Source: Mauremys mutica | Taxonomy: Eukaryota; Chordata; Testudines; Geoemydidae | Direction of reading: 5' to 3' | NCBI RefSeq assembly: GCF_020497125.1 | Contig: NC_059077.1 | Coordinates: 32,005,340-32,069,339, forward strand | Length of the DNA: 64,000 nt | Shown: piece after piece, positions 47,707 to 59,858 of the stretch | Layout: each line of letters starts with the position of its first letter | Numbering within the stretch: the stretch's first letter is position 1 | Translations under genes and position numbers: made by a program | Notes under the pieces: model-generated | What the model was told of the DNA's origin: nothing | Database searches by the model: none | Seen by the model: the letters and a program-made list of their open reading frames with translations, nothing else

Positions 47707-47740
47707 CAGCCCACGTGCTGATGTCCAGCACACATTTCCT
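47707..47740 (-). CDS. Weak candidate microexon, minus strand
   Basis: On the minus strand a strong acceptor (TTTTGTTGTGTTTTTCTTAG) and a strong donor (GCTG, then GTAAGGTG) enclose 34 nt. These read RKCVLDISTWAG in the first frame, the final G being completed by the next exon. Both splice signals are good, but 34 open nucleotides have no weight alone, so this is a lead only. Confidence 0.22.
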
Positions 47741-47744
47741 CTAA

Positions 47745-48750
47745 GAAAAACACAACAAAAGCAATACCAAAATCACCTCTTGGTGCCCTTATACTTCAGT
47801 TTGATGAGAGTGCCAACACTTAAGACCATTGAAATGCTAAATATTTTCTATTTCTTAAAAAAGGAAATATATAGAAACTATTAATACAACAAGTATTTTC
47901 ATTCAAAATTTAAAACCTTAGAAAATACAAAAAAGTTAAGGCTCCTTAACATTAGTTCTGCCATGTTGTACAGCCTGAGTATTATTACAACAGAGAGGGT
48001 ATTGTTACCTTGTCAGAGACTATTCAACTGAGGACAGCTCTAAACATTAAGCATTTTTTTTTATTTTTAATCAATTTAAATTTTCAGAGTTGCAGGAAAT
48101 TAAAATAATCGTATGCCCCTGCCCGTAATTTAGGAAGTTCTAACGTTTACAAAACTTTGCCATGTAAATATCAGAAACAAAACAATCACTACAACAGTTA
48201 GTTTTTCTTTAAAGAGAATTATACAGAAATATAGTCGTTAGATCTTTCTGTTTAACAGGGTTTTACCATACTACACAGTGTGCATCATTACAACGTGTAC
48301 AATATCAGTGGATGTTGAGATTCAAAATGCTAAAATTTCATAACTGTTAAAACACAAATTGTCAAAACCACATGCAAAATATACAAACTAAATATCTGTA
48401 CATCTAATTAATGATTTTTCAAGCAGAATTTTTTTACTTTGTACATTTTGAGTCTCATCAATGGGAATATTTTTTCATTGGTTTGTGTGTATATTCAGTG
48501 AAATTGCCGTTGATGAACATTTACTGATAAAAAAAACAATCCTTCCAAGCCTATTTATAGTACTACATTACAAATGGTACAAGAATAGTTGGGCTAAGTA
48601 AGATGATGGGTATGTGGATGCTTAAGTGAATATTTGCTCTGTGGAAGGACACATCTTGTAGGTCTCTGATGAAGGAATAGGACATTAAGCATCAGTGGCT
48701 CTTTATTCAAGCCATTGTCATGCACAAGTGAAATGTCTAATAAGAGAAAA
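47745..48750. other. Non-coding AT-rich DNA
   Basis: No coding segment or recognisable repeat. Long A/T-rich runs. Confidence 0.4.
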
Positions 48751-48754
48751 ACAG

Positions 48755-48889
48755 ACAGGATGGATCACTAAATGAATGCCCTGTTCTTTCCCTCTGAAGC
48801 ATCTGGCAATGGTCACTATCAGAAGACAGGATACTGAACTAGCTGGACCATTGTTTTGACCCACTATAGCCATTCTTATGTTCTTATAC
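48755..48889 (+). mobile_element. CR1 LINE 3' terminus
   Basis: GGATGGATCACTAAATGAAT, CATCTGGCAATGGTCACTAT, CAGAAGACAGGATACTGAAC, TAGCTGGACCATTG and GCCATTCTTATGTTCTTA match the last 130 bp of the CR1 subfamily seen at 17645-19621. Confidence 0.88.
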
Positions 48890-49020
48890 CAAAAACTAAT
48901 CCCTAAAACCAAACCAACCAATCAAAAAGAAAGTGGTAGGTTGAAATTAAAATCCTTCAGGAAGAACCACAAACCTAACACAAAATACCAAACAAAAACT
49001 CCCTCAGAAAACTTATTTTT

Positions 49021-49220
49021 CAATGGCAAAGAGTTCTGTGGCAATTTATAGACTAACAAACGTATTGGAGCATGAGCTTTCGTGGGTGAATACCCACTTG
49101 GTCAGATGCATGTGTATTCACCCACAAAAGCTCATGCTCCAATATGTTTGTTATTCTATAAGGTGCCACAGAACTCTTTGCCGCTTTTATAGATCCAGAC
49201 TAACACAGCTACCCTTCTGA
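49021..49220 (-). mobile_element. SINE-like retroposon copy with foldback structure
   Basis: This is the second copy of the element at 19877. Its head, TCAGAAGGGTAGCTGTGTTA, is on the minus strand. Flanking TATTTTT heptamers (49014-49020 and 49221-49227) act as a target duplication. The arms CAAAGAGTTCTGTGGCAATT...CACCCACTTG-side (49028-49097) and the mirrored GGTGCCACAGAACTCTTTG (up to about 49185) form a near-perfect inverted repeat of about 66 bp with a short loop. Confidence 0.78.
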
Positions 49221-49229
49221 TATTTTTAT

Positions 49230-50845
49230 ATCACCTCACCTAGAACCTTAAAATAATCTCTGTAATTTTACTATGGTTTGTACATGCTTCCTCTAAAATA
49301 CTCCGAAAAGTGACTCTAAAAACATTACCAGGCATGTTTCCTGCGTTTTGTGTCCCATGCTTTCTAGATCCAATTTACTCAGTTTACAACTGAAGGCCCT
49401 GTTCCTCAAGTCTTATGCAAAGTCTTAATTTTTACAGACTCTGGGTAAAATCCTAGCTCTACTGAGGTCAACTGGAGCAAGATTTCACACTCTGAGTAGA
49501 CGCATTGATGTTAATGAGATTATTCAAAATTTGTAAAGTTGACGGTCAAACCAGTTTTTCTAAATGCTAAGCATTCAAACTCAGCCTGGAATCTGAAAGT
49601 CACGCTTATGCTCAAAGTTATACCTCAGTTTCTTCATATTCTGCTTCCAATGGAGGTTCCATGAGAGGGACTAGAATTTAATGGTGCAAATGGTTAAATT
49701 CTGGAAGACTATACATGAGTCATAATAGAATTCAACTCTGTGTTGATTCCTCGGTGCTAAGAAGAAAAGTAACAAATTATATTTGTTATGATAGGAAGCA
49801 GATATGACATTGAATCCACACGGGGAACAGAGTGTTAAGTAAAGTGACTTTTTATATAGTTGCTTTTCAAAGTAGAACTACATTTTAAGGGATTTTGCAT
49901 ATGTTTTACCAAGAGACCTCTGTACTGAAATGCCAATATCAGCCTTCCTTTCTTTTTAGTTGCCAATTTTATTTGATTTTTTTCTTCACGTGTGCCAGAC
50001 AGTATTGATTTAACATTTTTTTAAAATCAGTCATCTTGCTGGAATGCTAAACCAATTGTGTGTGTGTACGTATATATATCTAAAATACCTAAAATACACA
50101 TTAAAGCCAGATATTCTTAACCCAACAAAAGTAAAGAAATAAAGAATTAAGGCAAAATATTGGCGCACACATCCTGTTACATATCACCAGTCAAACTTAT
50201 GAAGAAAGTGTTAAGTAAAAGAGCTCTATTCATTTAATACAGCTGTAATTTACACGGTTTGAATTGCAATGAAAGATCACAAGTCAGAATTTTTTAAATA
50301 GAAGATATTTTGTTATCACACACAGTAATAACTAATGCTATCTATGCAATACAATATATTTGGTGACTACAGTTTTGTGTACCAAGGTAAGTCCTTCCAA
50401 GCTGCATTCCTTGATTAATTAAATCTTAATAAAAATATCTATAATCAAAGCAATAAAGCCACAATGTTCAGATTTGGGTGTCCATATTCAGGCACATTAA
50501 GTGGCCTGATTTTCAGAGGCACTAAAATTCCCCAATTCCCAGTGAAGTCAGCTTTAAGCACCCAATTTTGGAAATTTTGGTCTCAAAAGTTACCATGAGA
50601 CAATCAATAGATGTCTCTAAGAAGGGAACATCAATTGTGGTGGCTGACTTTGAGGAAACAAGGTTAAAGGACTTTGAAAGTCTTTTCAAAGCACTGCTAG
50701 TGTGTGTAGTTATGTCTTTTTGTGCACAAACACTTGTGTGTACCCATACTATAAACACAGTAATTTACAGATCACCTCATAACTCAAAAAATTACAAAGA
50801 CCAGTCCAATGGTCCTTTACTTGGACAATAGTAGAAAATATTCCT
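49230..50845. other. Non-coding with traces of old inverted repeats
   Basis: Words of the CTGGGTAAAATCCTAGCTCT...CAAGATTTCACAC class (49440-49495) and of the TGGCCTGATTTTCAGAGGCA class (50500-50560) are old dispersed motifs. No gene recognised. Confidence 0.4.
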
Positions 50846-50849
50846 GTTG

Positions 50850-51658
50850 CCACAATTCTCCATGTTACATTTTGTGTTCAAAGTTCCTCCTCTGTCTTGA
50901 GTCCTGTGCTTATTGGCGGATTTGCTCACCTCAGAGATTCACGGCAGCTCTCAGTTTGGCCACTTTTGCTAGTGGCTCAAACCTGGTGTTCACTCAGCTA
51001 ACCTCATCACTGGCCAGTATGGGGAAAGGGAGGAGAACAATCCCCACAGTCTCTGCTGACCCCATAGTGGGTCGGGGGATAAGCCAGGGATCTTCCCCTC
51101 TGGTGGGACCCACAGTTCAGGTCAACTCCTCTTGTCTCAAATAGGCTGTTGAGGGGGATGGGGGAACCTGGGCCCACTCTTTACTCTGGGTTCCAGCCCA
51201 GGGCCCTGTGGATTGCAACTGTCTATAGTGTCTCTTGTAACAGCCGCGTGACAGCTACAACTCCCTGGGCTACTTCCCCATGGCCTCCTCCCAACACCTC
51301 CTTTATCCTCACCACAGGAACTTCCTCCTGATGTCTGGTAATGCCTGTACTTTGCAGTCCTCCAATGGTACGCCTACTCACTCTCAGCTTCTTGCACCTC
51401 TTCACACATCTCACTAACTGAAGTGAGGGCCTTTTTAAAACCAGGTGCCCTGATTAGCCTGCATTTCCTAATTGATTCTGGTAGCTTAATTGGCTTCAGG
51501 TGTCCTAATTAGCCTGCCTTAATTGTTTCCAGCAACTTCCTGATTGTTCTGGAACAGCCCATTATCTTACTCAGGGAAAAGGGACCTGCTTAATCTGGGG
51601 CTAATATATATACACCTTCTATCACTCTCCTGTAGCCATCTGGCCTGACCCTGTCACA
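50850..51658 (-). mobile_element. LTR of a retrovirus-like element (probably solo)
   Basis: The right end, read on minus, is TGTGACAGGGTCAGGCCAGA and TGGCTACAGGAGAG, a common turtle LTR start. Further in are AGGTGTCCTAATTAGCCTGC, CAGGGAAAAGGGACCTGCTT and CTCCCTGGGCTACTTCCCCA. The right border at 51657-51658 (CA) is fairly firm; the left border is approximate, so no target duplication was assigned. No internal retroviral genes are visible on either side. Confidence 0.65.
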
Positions 51659-51669
51659 ATACATAGACT

Positions 51670-53995
51670 TACAAATCTTGCACTTAGCTCATAGTCGAAC
51701 TAAAAAACTATTAATCTGAGGGGGCTGTTGGGTTACTAATTACTCTATTACTTCCAAGTATAATTCCCATGATAGACCCAGTATTAATGAACAATGGTAT
51801 TCCAGGAGATGCTAGGCAATGGAAAGATTAAGGTATCTTTTTTTTTTTTAAGGAGCCATTTGAATCCCACAGTCATCATTGTACAACTCCAGGTCTTCTT
51901 AGTGGGATCTCTTGGGGTTTCTTGTGAGAACCGATAAAATACTGAAGTGATTTAAGAGTTGGTGGATTGTGGGGTAAAACAGACTAGATCAGATTTTTCA
52001 GTTTATGGGAAATCTTGGGAAATGTTCTGGCCACAATCCAGTCTCTAGAGAACAATTACTGGTGATATTTTTTCCCACAGTAGGTATGGGGAAGAAGAGT
52101 GCTGTGGGCTCTATACTCCTTGGAATACCCTGCTGTTACTAATACAGAAGCTTTATTTGCCTAACTCCTATTACTAGGTAGGGTGTGACTTCTGATACTC
52201 TTGCATGGATCAGCTGTAAGTGCAAACCTATTCTAAAGGCTAACTTGTAAAGGAGGATGACCATTATGAAGACTCACTTATTCTTATCCTCTTGTTCACT
52301 TTGTAGCAAGGGATGTTTGGTAGGTTTGTGTAGTTTCTGTTTGCATCAGTCATGGCCAGGTGCCTCAGTGCTTCTCTACAATTTTCCTGAGTTTTCTGTA
52401 GCAGCTTTCCACCACACATTATTCTTTTGTTGTATCAATGTGCAGCAATTAAACAGCATTGCCTAGTCTGCCCCCTCATTGCCAAAAGAAATCACAGCCC
52501 CTGCATGTTCTGGGCTTTTAGACAGTCACTCTTTTCCATTTGGTCAAACTTTTTAATCTGTCAAGACATTTTATTTTTGACCTTGCTGTTCTTAATTTCT
52601 GCTGGACTCTTCTCATTTGTGAGTAGTCAATTTCCTTAGACCAAGTATTACCCTCTCTTCTGGTGAAGAGAGTGTCTTGCATCTTAATTTTTTTTTAAAT
52701 ACATCTTTTTTAAGACTTCTTCATCTGAGCTATTCTGCTTGCCTCACTAAGTGCCTGGGTCTAGAGGAAGAAGGAGGAAGTGAAGCCTCTGCTTCTCTAA
52801 ACCTGACTGAAGACATATGGCCAAAAGAAAATGGCAATCTGAGGAGTTTATACTATTTTTTTTTTTGCCTTTTCCTGACAGTAGATCCAGAAAGGAGTAA
52901 CTCGAGACTTCATTCATGCAGTACGTGTGCAGAAGTTTGTCACATGAAGTTCACAGGAAGGTTTTAGAAGATGTAACCAACTATTAGTTAGTGCAGACTT
53001 GGCCATTCATGACATTTTCCTTCTTAGAAAAATTTCACACCTGGAAAAACAGTCCTCAGTCCCAGCAAGTTTAGAAGTTACTTTATCAACAAGAGAGATG
53101 TCAAATAACCAGACACATTGTCTAAGCTCATCTATTACAGAAGTCAGTCATGTTTTGTTCCCCAAACTGCTACTTCAAATCCCATTTTCAGTATAATATT
53201 GAGGTGCAACTACAGTACTACACCACCCAATAGTTTTCCCAGATTTAAGGTGTGATTGTCATGATGGTTCTTAACCTACATTGGTCCAGAGAGTTTTCTG
53301 GTCTCTCCTGAATGCAAGTCCCTGGCAAATTGTCTGATTTGATAAAACTTTGATGTTGTATGCCCCCGTCATTCTAGCTGGATCTACTATAGTCCATAGA
53401 TTGTTGGTCTGATTGATATGCAAGATGCTCACTACTCTGTATTCAATCTCAGGAATTTACCCAACCACATTTAAGTCTCATTTTCTAAGGCAAGTTCACA
53501 TTCAGAGTTGACGGCTGAAGATAACAGGAGACCAGTATGCTGTAGAAGATAGAGAGAGCATGATGCTCTTTAAATATTTTACTACTTGTCAGACAGTTAT
53601 AAATTCAACTTTAAATGAACATCTATCTTTGACAGCCACAGGCTTTTACATGATGTGCAATATATATTACAGCCTTTATTTTCTGTACTTCCAATTATTT
53701 GAATTTAATTATTTTGATACTCAAGGGCACACATTTCTAATTCTCTCCAAGAATGCCCTAATGAAGCACACAACCACTACTCTAATCACCTAATTAAAAT
53801 ATATTACTGTACCTTATGAAGAGATCCATTCACTGCTGGTAAGGATAGCAATGGTAAAGTCTCCTTGAAAATAGTCTTGTACAAAATATTTTTAGTAATA
53901 AATTCTCATACATTTTTTCTGTTACTACCTGTGTCACTAAAGCTCTCACAGTGAATCTGGCCACAACTTGGATGAATTATCTTTGGTCATAATTT
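51670..53995. other. Non-coding DNA
   Basis: No coding segment recognised. The + ORFs at 52257-52466 and 52427-52639 are Cys- and Phe-rich chance frames. Confidence 0.4.
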
Positions 53996-53999
53996 TGAG

Positions 54000-54350
54000 T
54001 CAAACTTTCACCATCCAAATGTGTGTAACTGGTGTGTGCTTCTTTATTATTTTAATATGCCCTTGATAATTATGCTTCTTTGACCAGCAATGTGGCCACT
54101 CATCACTGTATTTGGTAAGTAGGGTTGGATCCAGTTCCAGCACTGGTGTACCGTCCTCGACTAAACCCTTGAAAGGTTGGTCTGGGCTGGGCGGTGGCTT
54201 GGGCTGTTCCAAGCCATGGCCTGAGGAGGGGTGCTGCCTTCTTCTACCACCCCTATTCCTCCTACGAGGAGCGTCCTGGCGATTCTGAGCTTGGGAGAAC
54301 CTAGAGGGAGGCTGTGGCCAGAAACTGAGTGGTGGCAGTATGGAGCAGAT
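54000..54350 (-). pseudogene. Pro/Arg-rich coding remnant, possibly retroelement gag
   Basis: An open frame on the minus strand of about 110 codons, with no ATG at its start, reads PPSRFSQAQNRQDAPRRR, NRGGRRRQHPSSGHGLEQP, KPPPSPDQPFKGLVEDG and TPVLELDPTLLTKYSDEWP. It is rich in Pro, Arg and Gln, as found between gag and RT of DIRS-like elements in reptiles, but I cannot prove that origin. It is unlike the AT-rich surroundings. An exon of a cellular gene is the alternative. Confidence 0.4.
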
Positions 54351-54354
54351 ACTG

Positions 54355-55147
54355 ACTGAACATATATTATTGAATTAATAAATGTATATGAATTTCAGGC
54401 CACCTTAAGCACAATTAAGAGTTGTTATTCCCACTTTCTATTAAGATATTTTGGCAACTAAACCTCTTCTGAAAAATATTTATTTTTCTTCACTAAAACA
54501 ATGTTTTTTCTCCTCCCGAGTAATAGAACATGTTTTTAGAAAGGCTAAAAAACTAAGTCTGAATGATCTTTTGCTCATACTTTTGACGAAGAGGTTTAAG
54601 ATAATTAATGCGTCTACAGGATAACGTGTATGAATATCTGCCTCTTTCAAGCAAACTTCATTGACTGTGGCAAAATGAGCATGATAAAATATAGATGATA
54701 AAAGAGAGGAATGAAACAAGTAACCTCGTAGACTAAAGGCACAGCTCAAGTGTGCAGTTTGCCTAACTTCACTACTAGGTTGTCAGGGGATCTGATGCAG
54801 AAAATCTGTCTGGGAGAGGAATGACAATCAGAAGGTTTCATTGTCCAATGGAGCAGCAATAGAAAGCTGTCAGGTGAACTGGTCATAAAGAGGAGGCGAA
54901 CCAAGAAATAGTGTCACATGGAGTGACTAGAAAGCAGAGCTTCCTCAGCTTTCCAAGAACAATGATGGGCCAACATGGGAACTGACCATGAGGAAAGGAG
55001 ATGGTAGAAGCCACCTTTGGAATAAAAGCACATCTACTTTTCCATTCAGCTTTGAATACACATTTGGAAAATTATTTGGCCAAAGCCATGTATCAATATT
55101 TGGGCAGAAATTCAAACAATTTGAATTTGGACAGAACAAGGAGCAAT
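54355..55147. other. Non-coding DNA
   Basis: No gene or recognisable repeat; the overlapping ORFs at 54945-55176 are on opposite strands and show nothing. Confidence 0.35.
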
Positions 55148-55386
55148 GGTGTCAAGTTGCAGTGAGGGAGGTCTAGGTTTCATATTAGGAAAAACTATTT
55201 CACTAGGAGGGTGGTGAAGCACTGGATTGGGAGGTGGTGGAATCGCCATCCTTAGAGGTTTTTAAGGCCCGGCTTGACAAAGCCTCGGCTGGGATGAGTT
55301 AGTAGGGGTTTATCCTGCTTTGAGCAGGGGGTTGGACTAGATAACCTCCTGAGGTCTCTTCCAACCCTAATCTTCTATGATTCTAT
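55148..55386 (+). mobile_element. CR1 LINE 3' terminus
   Basis: AGGTTTCATATTAGGAAAAA, GGTGGTGAAGCACTGGATTG, GGAGGTGGTGGAATCGCCAT, TTTTAAGGCCCGGCTTGACA, GCAGGGGGTTGGACTAGATA, CTCCTGAGGTCTCTTCCAAC and TTCTATGATTCTAT form the complete CR1 3' end with its terminal octamer-like repeat. Confidence 0.93.
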
Positions 55387-55399
55387 TATACTCATATTG

Positions 55400-58300
55400 T
55401 AATTCTGTTTCTAAACCAAAAATCATGATGTAAACTAATAAAAGTAATATATTTTAAAATGCAAGCAAGTTAAAATAATATCCTTTTTAAATCAAAAGAC
55501 CAAAGAATAGCGACAACTGTATCATCCTTCTTTAATTACCAGATTTAGGAGGGGAAAAAACCCCAATCCTATACTGAAGTAAGACGGTAACAACAAAGTT
55601 AAATGTCTCAGTGTTTTCAAGCAACTTCATGCTGACAAATTTGCAATGGCAATAATACAAAACATACTCAAAAACGAAGGCAGATCTCCAGACAAAGATT
55701 TATATGCCTGTATGGGGAGGGGGAGGAGAACATCCCAGAGCCCAGCATTTGAATAATCTAAACTGGAACAATACAAAATCATGCAAGAATTATTTAAAAA
55801 AGAGAAGCCATTAACAATTTATAAAACCCACATTACAGAAGGAAAAATAGAATGCTAAAAGGAGGTTAATCTTAAAGGATATCTCAACTGTGACAAAAAG
55901 TCAGTAAATCAAAAGCAACACACATCACTTATGTAGTAATTTATACATATTCATTAATCTTTGCAACACTCCTGTGGTAGTATACCTATTTTAGAGACAG
56001 GGAAACCGTAGTAGCGACAGAGATTTGCCCAGGCTGGCAGAAGAAGTCAGCAGCAGAGACAGGATTAGAGTTTCTGAGTATTTGTATCCCAAGCCTATGC
56101 TCAGATCACATTCCAATAGAATAAAATAACCCCAAAAAGGTGAATTTATCAGAATCCAAATCTCTTTAAATTAACTACCTAAACATGAACATCTCTTTGG
56201 TGTTATGTTTTAAAAGGACAGTACACAGCTGTTCTTAATGAACAAAAAATAACAGAGTTTTAGATAAGACAGACTTCTTCACTGCGATTTAAAATAATCC
56301 CTACATAAACAAACTTATTGGAAAGCTCTTGCTTCAGGTAAAGGTGGATCCCTTGCTTTTTTGAATTTATGTTTTGGTATCTGTATTTTCAGTCATCACT
56401 GTTAGTTTTAGAACTCAGTGCCAGCCAAAGTTTTTGGCTCTTTCTGTCCTGTAACTTGGATATATGGATTTTCAGCTCTTAAAGTCACAAAAGCTTTCAA
56501 ATATTAGTTTAAAAAAATGTCATCCTTATTGGTTTGTTACTGATACTGAATTGTTGCTGTATTTTCTTTACACAGATTTTCATTATAACTTGATAATACA
56601 ACTTTTGTAATTAAATCTTGAGTCATAGCAAGAGGTTTGGCTGGAGAGAGAAATAGGTAGAGTTATACTGTTGTTTCTACTCCTTTGGAAATTCATACGG
56701 ATCAGGTCTTTGAGTCACCTGTTGTTACAAGGCTATAAAAAGCCTCAGACTACAGATGGTCAGGACCAGGACTTTCCATACTGGAAATATTCCAACATTT
56801 CAAAACAATATTCCTTCTAAATCAGACTGAAAAGCTGAATGTCAAAATATACTACATAATACAATATATTAACATTATTTTATTATATAGGTCTAAATTA
56901 AACATTTAGACTTTCCCATCAAGAATTTTGTCAAAGTTGACATGTTCCTATGAAACGTTTTGATTTTCACAAAAAAACACTTTTCAATAGAAAACTGTCA
57001 ATTTTTTCAACCATCTCTACCTTAGACCACTACCAACCAAATCTGATATCCAGTATGTAGTTCACAGTGAAGAAAAAATAAGAGTGTGCTAGATGCAATC
57101 TTGTGTGATCTCTCTTCTAATGGGAACAGGTTTCCAAATTCAATTAATGCAGAAGGCTACAGGCATTTGGTAAACTACATAGTGAACTGCTGAGACAGAG
57201 CCCTTGAGTTGCCCAATTAATCTTGTATTACATATTTAAAAGAGTAGTACCTTCCAAACAATGGGTTGAGACCAAATATGTGATCTCCTCTGAAAGTGGT
57301 ATAGCACCACGTGCAAGATCTTACTTTTGTATTCCTAGAATAGAAATGTTTACCACTGATCCTGATTAATACAAGGGACATTGCAAATCACATCTTTCCC
57401 TGGTGTAATTAAAAAAATAGGGGAGAATTGTAAGGATGGTGAATTGGAGAGGGAGAATAGTGTAAGGAGTTTTTTCATATTAGCTGAGTATTACGTTGAT
57501 GCAGCTTGAGGGGAACAGAAAGTGGAATATAGTGATGCTTTACAGGGCAGGGTGGAAGCATGCTTTGAAGACTTTTTTCATGAGACACCCAGGACTTGAA
57601 AAGTAGGTGCACAGCATATCAGGAATGAAGCAGCATTAAGGGGGGGGGAGGGGAAGCGGAAGCTTTCACAGCTCCTGCCTGTCTTACTTTATTGAGTTTT
57701 AATCATTTGCTCTGCAATGTACAGAAAGGATAATATGGTCTCTTCCTTATGGAGCTTGCATTAGTCATAGTTTGGAAATTTAAAAAAAATTTCCAACAGA
57801 AGTAGTTACCCACTTATCTAAGACTAAGCTGTAATGTAAGAAATATTTAGCATATGTTCCTTGAACAGAAAAAAGCAGAGAATAAAAGGTTAAATGGTTA
57901 AAAGGATGAAAAGTTTTTTGGGGAGGATCCTGGGTTTCCCCTTTCAGAAAGAATGAATTTGGTGACAAAGGAAGGAAGCATATACTGTCACTCATCTGTG
58001 TTTAAAGATGATTGCTCCACAACTGGCAGAACACGCTGTGAAAAAAATGAACACCCCGGTTTCTTGTAAGACATTTCCTATGAAATCTACTGACGTTTAA
58101 AATGTTAACGTGTGTTAAAATCTCAGCCAGCATTACTGTTTGAATATATAGGAAATCAGATTCAAATCAATAAGTGTAAGAGAAAGATAAGCAGCAGATT
58201 TTCTAAATCAAGTTGTTTGCATTAAGAGATACTTGGCTTACAACTGTATACCCAAGACAAAGGTTTTATAAAGGTCACAGATTCAGTTAGTTAAATTATA

Positions 58301-58890
58301 GACTGTTGGCCTGCACATAAGTTATGATACAGAGTACTGAAAATGACTTCAGTAATTCATGATAAAGTGAGCTCAATTTATAGATATTAAATACTTACAT
58401 GTGTCCTGGTATCTTTAGTAACTATATATTTACATAATAAGCATGCTTTGTCTACCACAGCATATTTAGAAAAGAACTATTAGTTATTCACAAAGATTTG
58501 AATTCCCAAGGAAATCTTAAGGGGCCAAACAGAATTATATAGTTTCCCATAAGTATCTATGGCAGAACTTCAACTACTTTCCTGTTAATGAAGTGTTCTG
58601 AGCAGCTAGTTTTTCTTTCCATGTCTATCTTAGAAAGATTAATTTTAAAAAACTAGAAACATGTGACAATAATGACAGCTCCATACCACTAGGAACGAAA
58701 TACAGTCTTTAAAATGAGAAAAGTTTATAAATATAAATGTATGTACAGGTAAATCAGCTAGTTTCCTCAACTACAAGTCTAGTTTTCATGGTAAGAGCTC
58801 AAACAGAAAGATTTACATAATAAACTTTTGCAGTTCCACATATAATAGAGGCCAGCACATACCTACTATATAAAACATTTAGCACAATAA
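55400..58890. other. Non-coding; one MIR
   Basis: AT-rich with one MIR (next entry). Short frames at 58399-58451 and near 58900 on the minus strand have donor-like ends, but their phases do not fit together, so they are not called. Confidence 0.4.
55925..56110 (-). repeat. MIR SINE, antisense
   Basis: GAGACAGGGAAACCGTAGTA, GATTTGCCCAGGCTGGCAGA, AAGTCAGCAGCAGAGACAGG and ATTAGAGTTTCTGAGTATT match antisense MIR (GGGAAACTGAGGC...TTGCCCAAGG...GCAGAGCCGGGATTAGAAC). Confidence 0.78.
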
Positions 58891-59107
58891 TTCTTACCAG
58901 TTCAAAGTTTGAAGAAATAAGACTTTGCTTTCTTCCAAGCAGGTCACTATTATGATCTTATTGCCTTAACCAAATAATCCCCTCCACCCCACAACTGAAG
59001 CATCTTTGGCTCTAAAAACTTTTGCACTTCTTTGAAACAATATCAAGATAAGGATATTTTTAGCAAATAATAAGTAGTATAAATACTAGTAAAACCTTAA
59101 CCCTCAC

Positions 59108-59202
59108 CTGAATGCCACTAAAATTTTTTTATTAGACTTCGTAAATTCATAGTCGGGTCACTGGCATAATCTAGGGTCTCTAGATCAACAAGGAGGTCCA
59201 AC
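59108..59202 (-). CDS. Weak candidate exon, minus strand
   Basis: On the minus strand, TTTTTGCATGCACTGAAAAG could act as acceptor and ATTCAG, then GTGAGG as donor (95 nt). The frame reads LDLLVDLETLDYASDPTMN and LRSLIKKF before a TAG at an A-run of seven. One more A in that run would keep the frame open to the donor. So it may be a broken exon, an exon with an indel in the assembly, or chance. The peptide looks protein-like, but I do not know its family. Confidence 0.22.
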
Positions 59203-59209
59203 CTTTTCA

Positions 59210-59850
59210 GTGCATGCAAAAATAATTAGCTATTACATTTTAGAAACCAATATCCAGTAATTTAAATATCCCTACACCACTGTTTAAGAGTGTTTGCATA
59301 TAACATCAAGGCAAAAAAAGAACTGATGCTGCTTGAGCTTAGCACTTTTTACTGTGTTAAATTTTAACATCTTGGTGAACAAGACACAGATAGTCTTTTT
59401 TCTTTGGGCCTCTGAAGTTATTACTTTGCACACCAATCTCCCATCCACTTGCCACAACCCCACCCCACCCCTCAAAACCAACATTCAACCCCTGTCCAAT
59501 GTGATCGTATCACTAGGCCACCCATGAGCATAAGGATTTGGGGGTTGTCAGCAAGTTGATTCTTCAGTGTACACACCTACATTTCATGGATATGTTTTAT
59601 ATAAAACTGGGATGGAGGGGGGAATCTTCAAGTCTTCCCAGTTTTCATCTGCAGGAAAAGTAGAGCCTAGCTGCTTGTGGTAAGTTTAGTGTATAGATGC
59701 CCACATTTAGAAGGTTACTGAAGGACAATCGTCCAAATAAACCAAGCACTGTTAAACTTAAGCTGTCTAACCTTTCACCAGGGATCATCTGGCCTGTTTG
59801 ACAGATGAAACGGCTCAGTTGTAGGCATCCAACTTGTGGAGTGAACTGAC
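59210..59850. other. Non-coding DNA
   Basis: No gene or repeat recognised in this stretch up to the target duplication of the MITE at 59859. Confidence 0.35.
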
Positions 59851-59858
59851 ATCAACAC

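Noticed and set aside
58399..58451. A 53-nt minus-strand open segment ending at GTAAGT, plus one near 58890-58945
   Set aside because: Their phases do not join; reading one into the other meets a stop.
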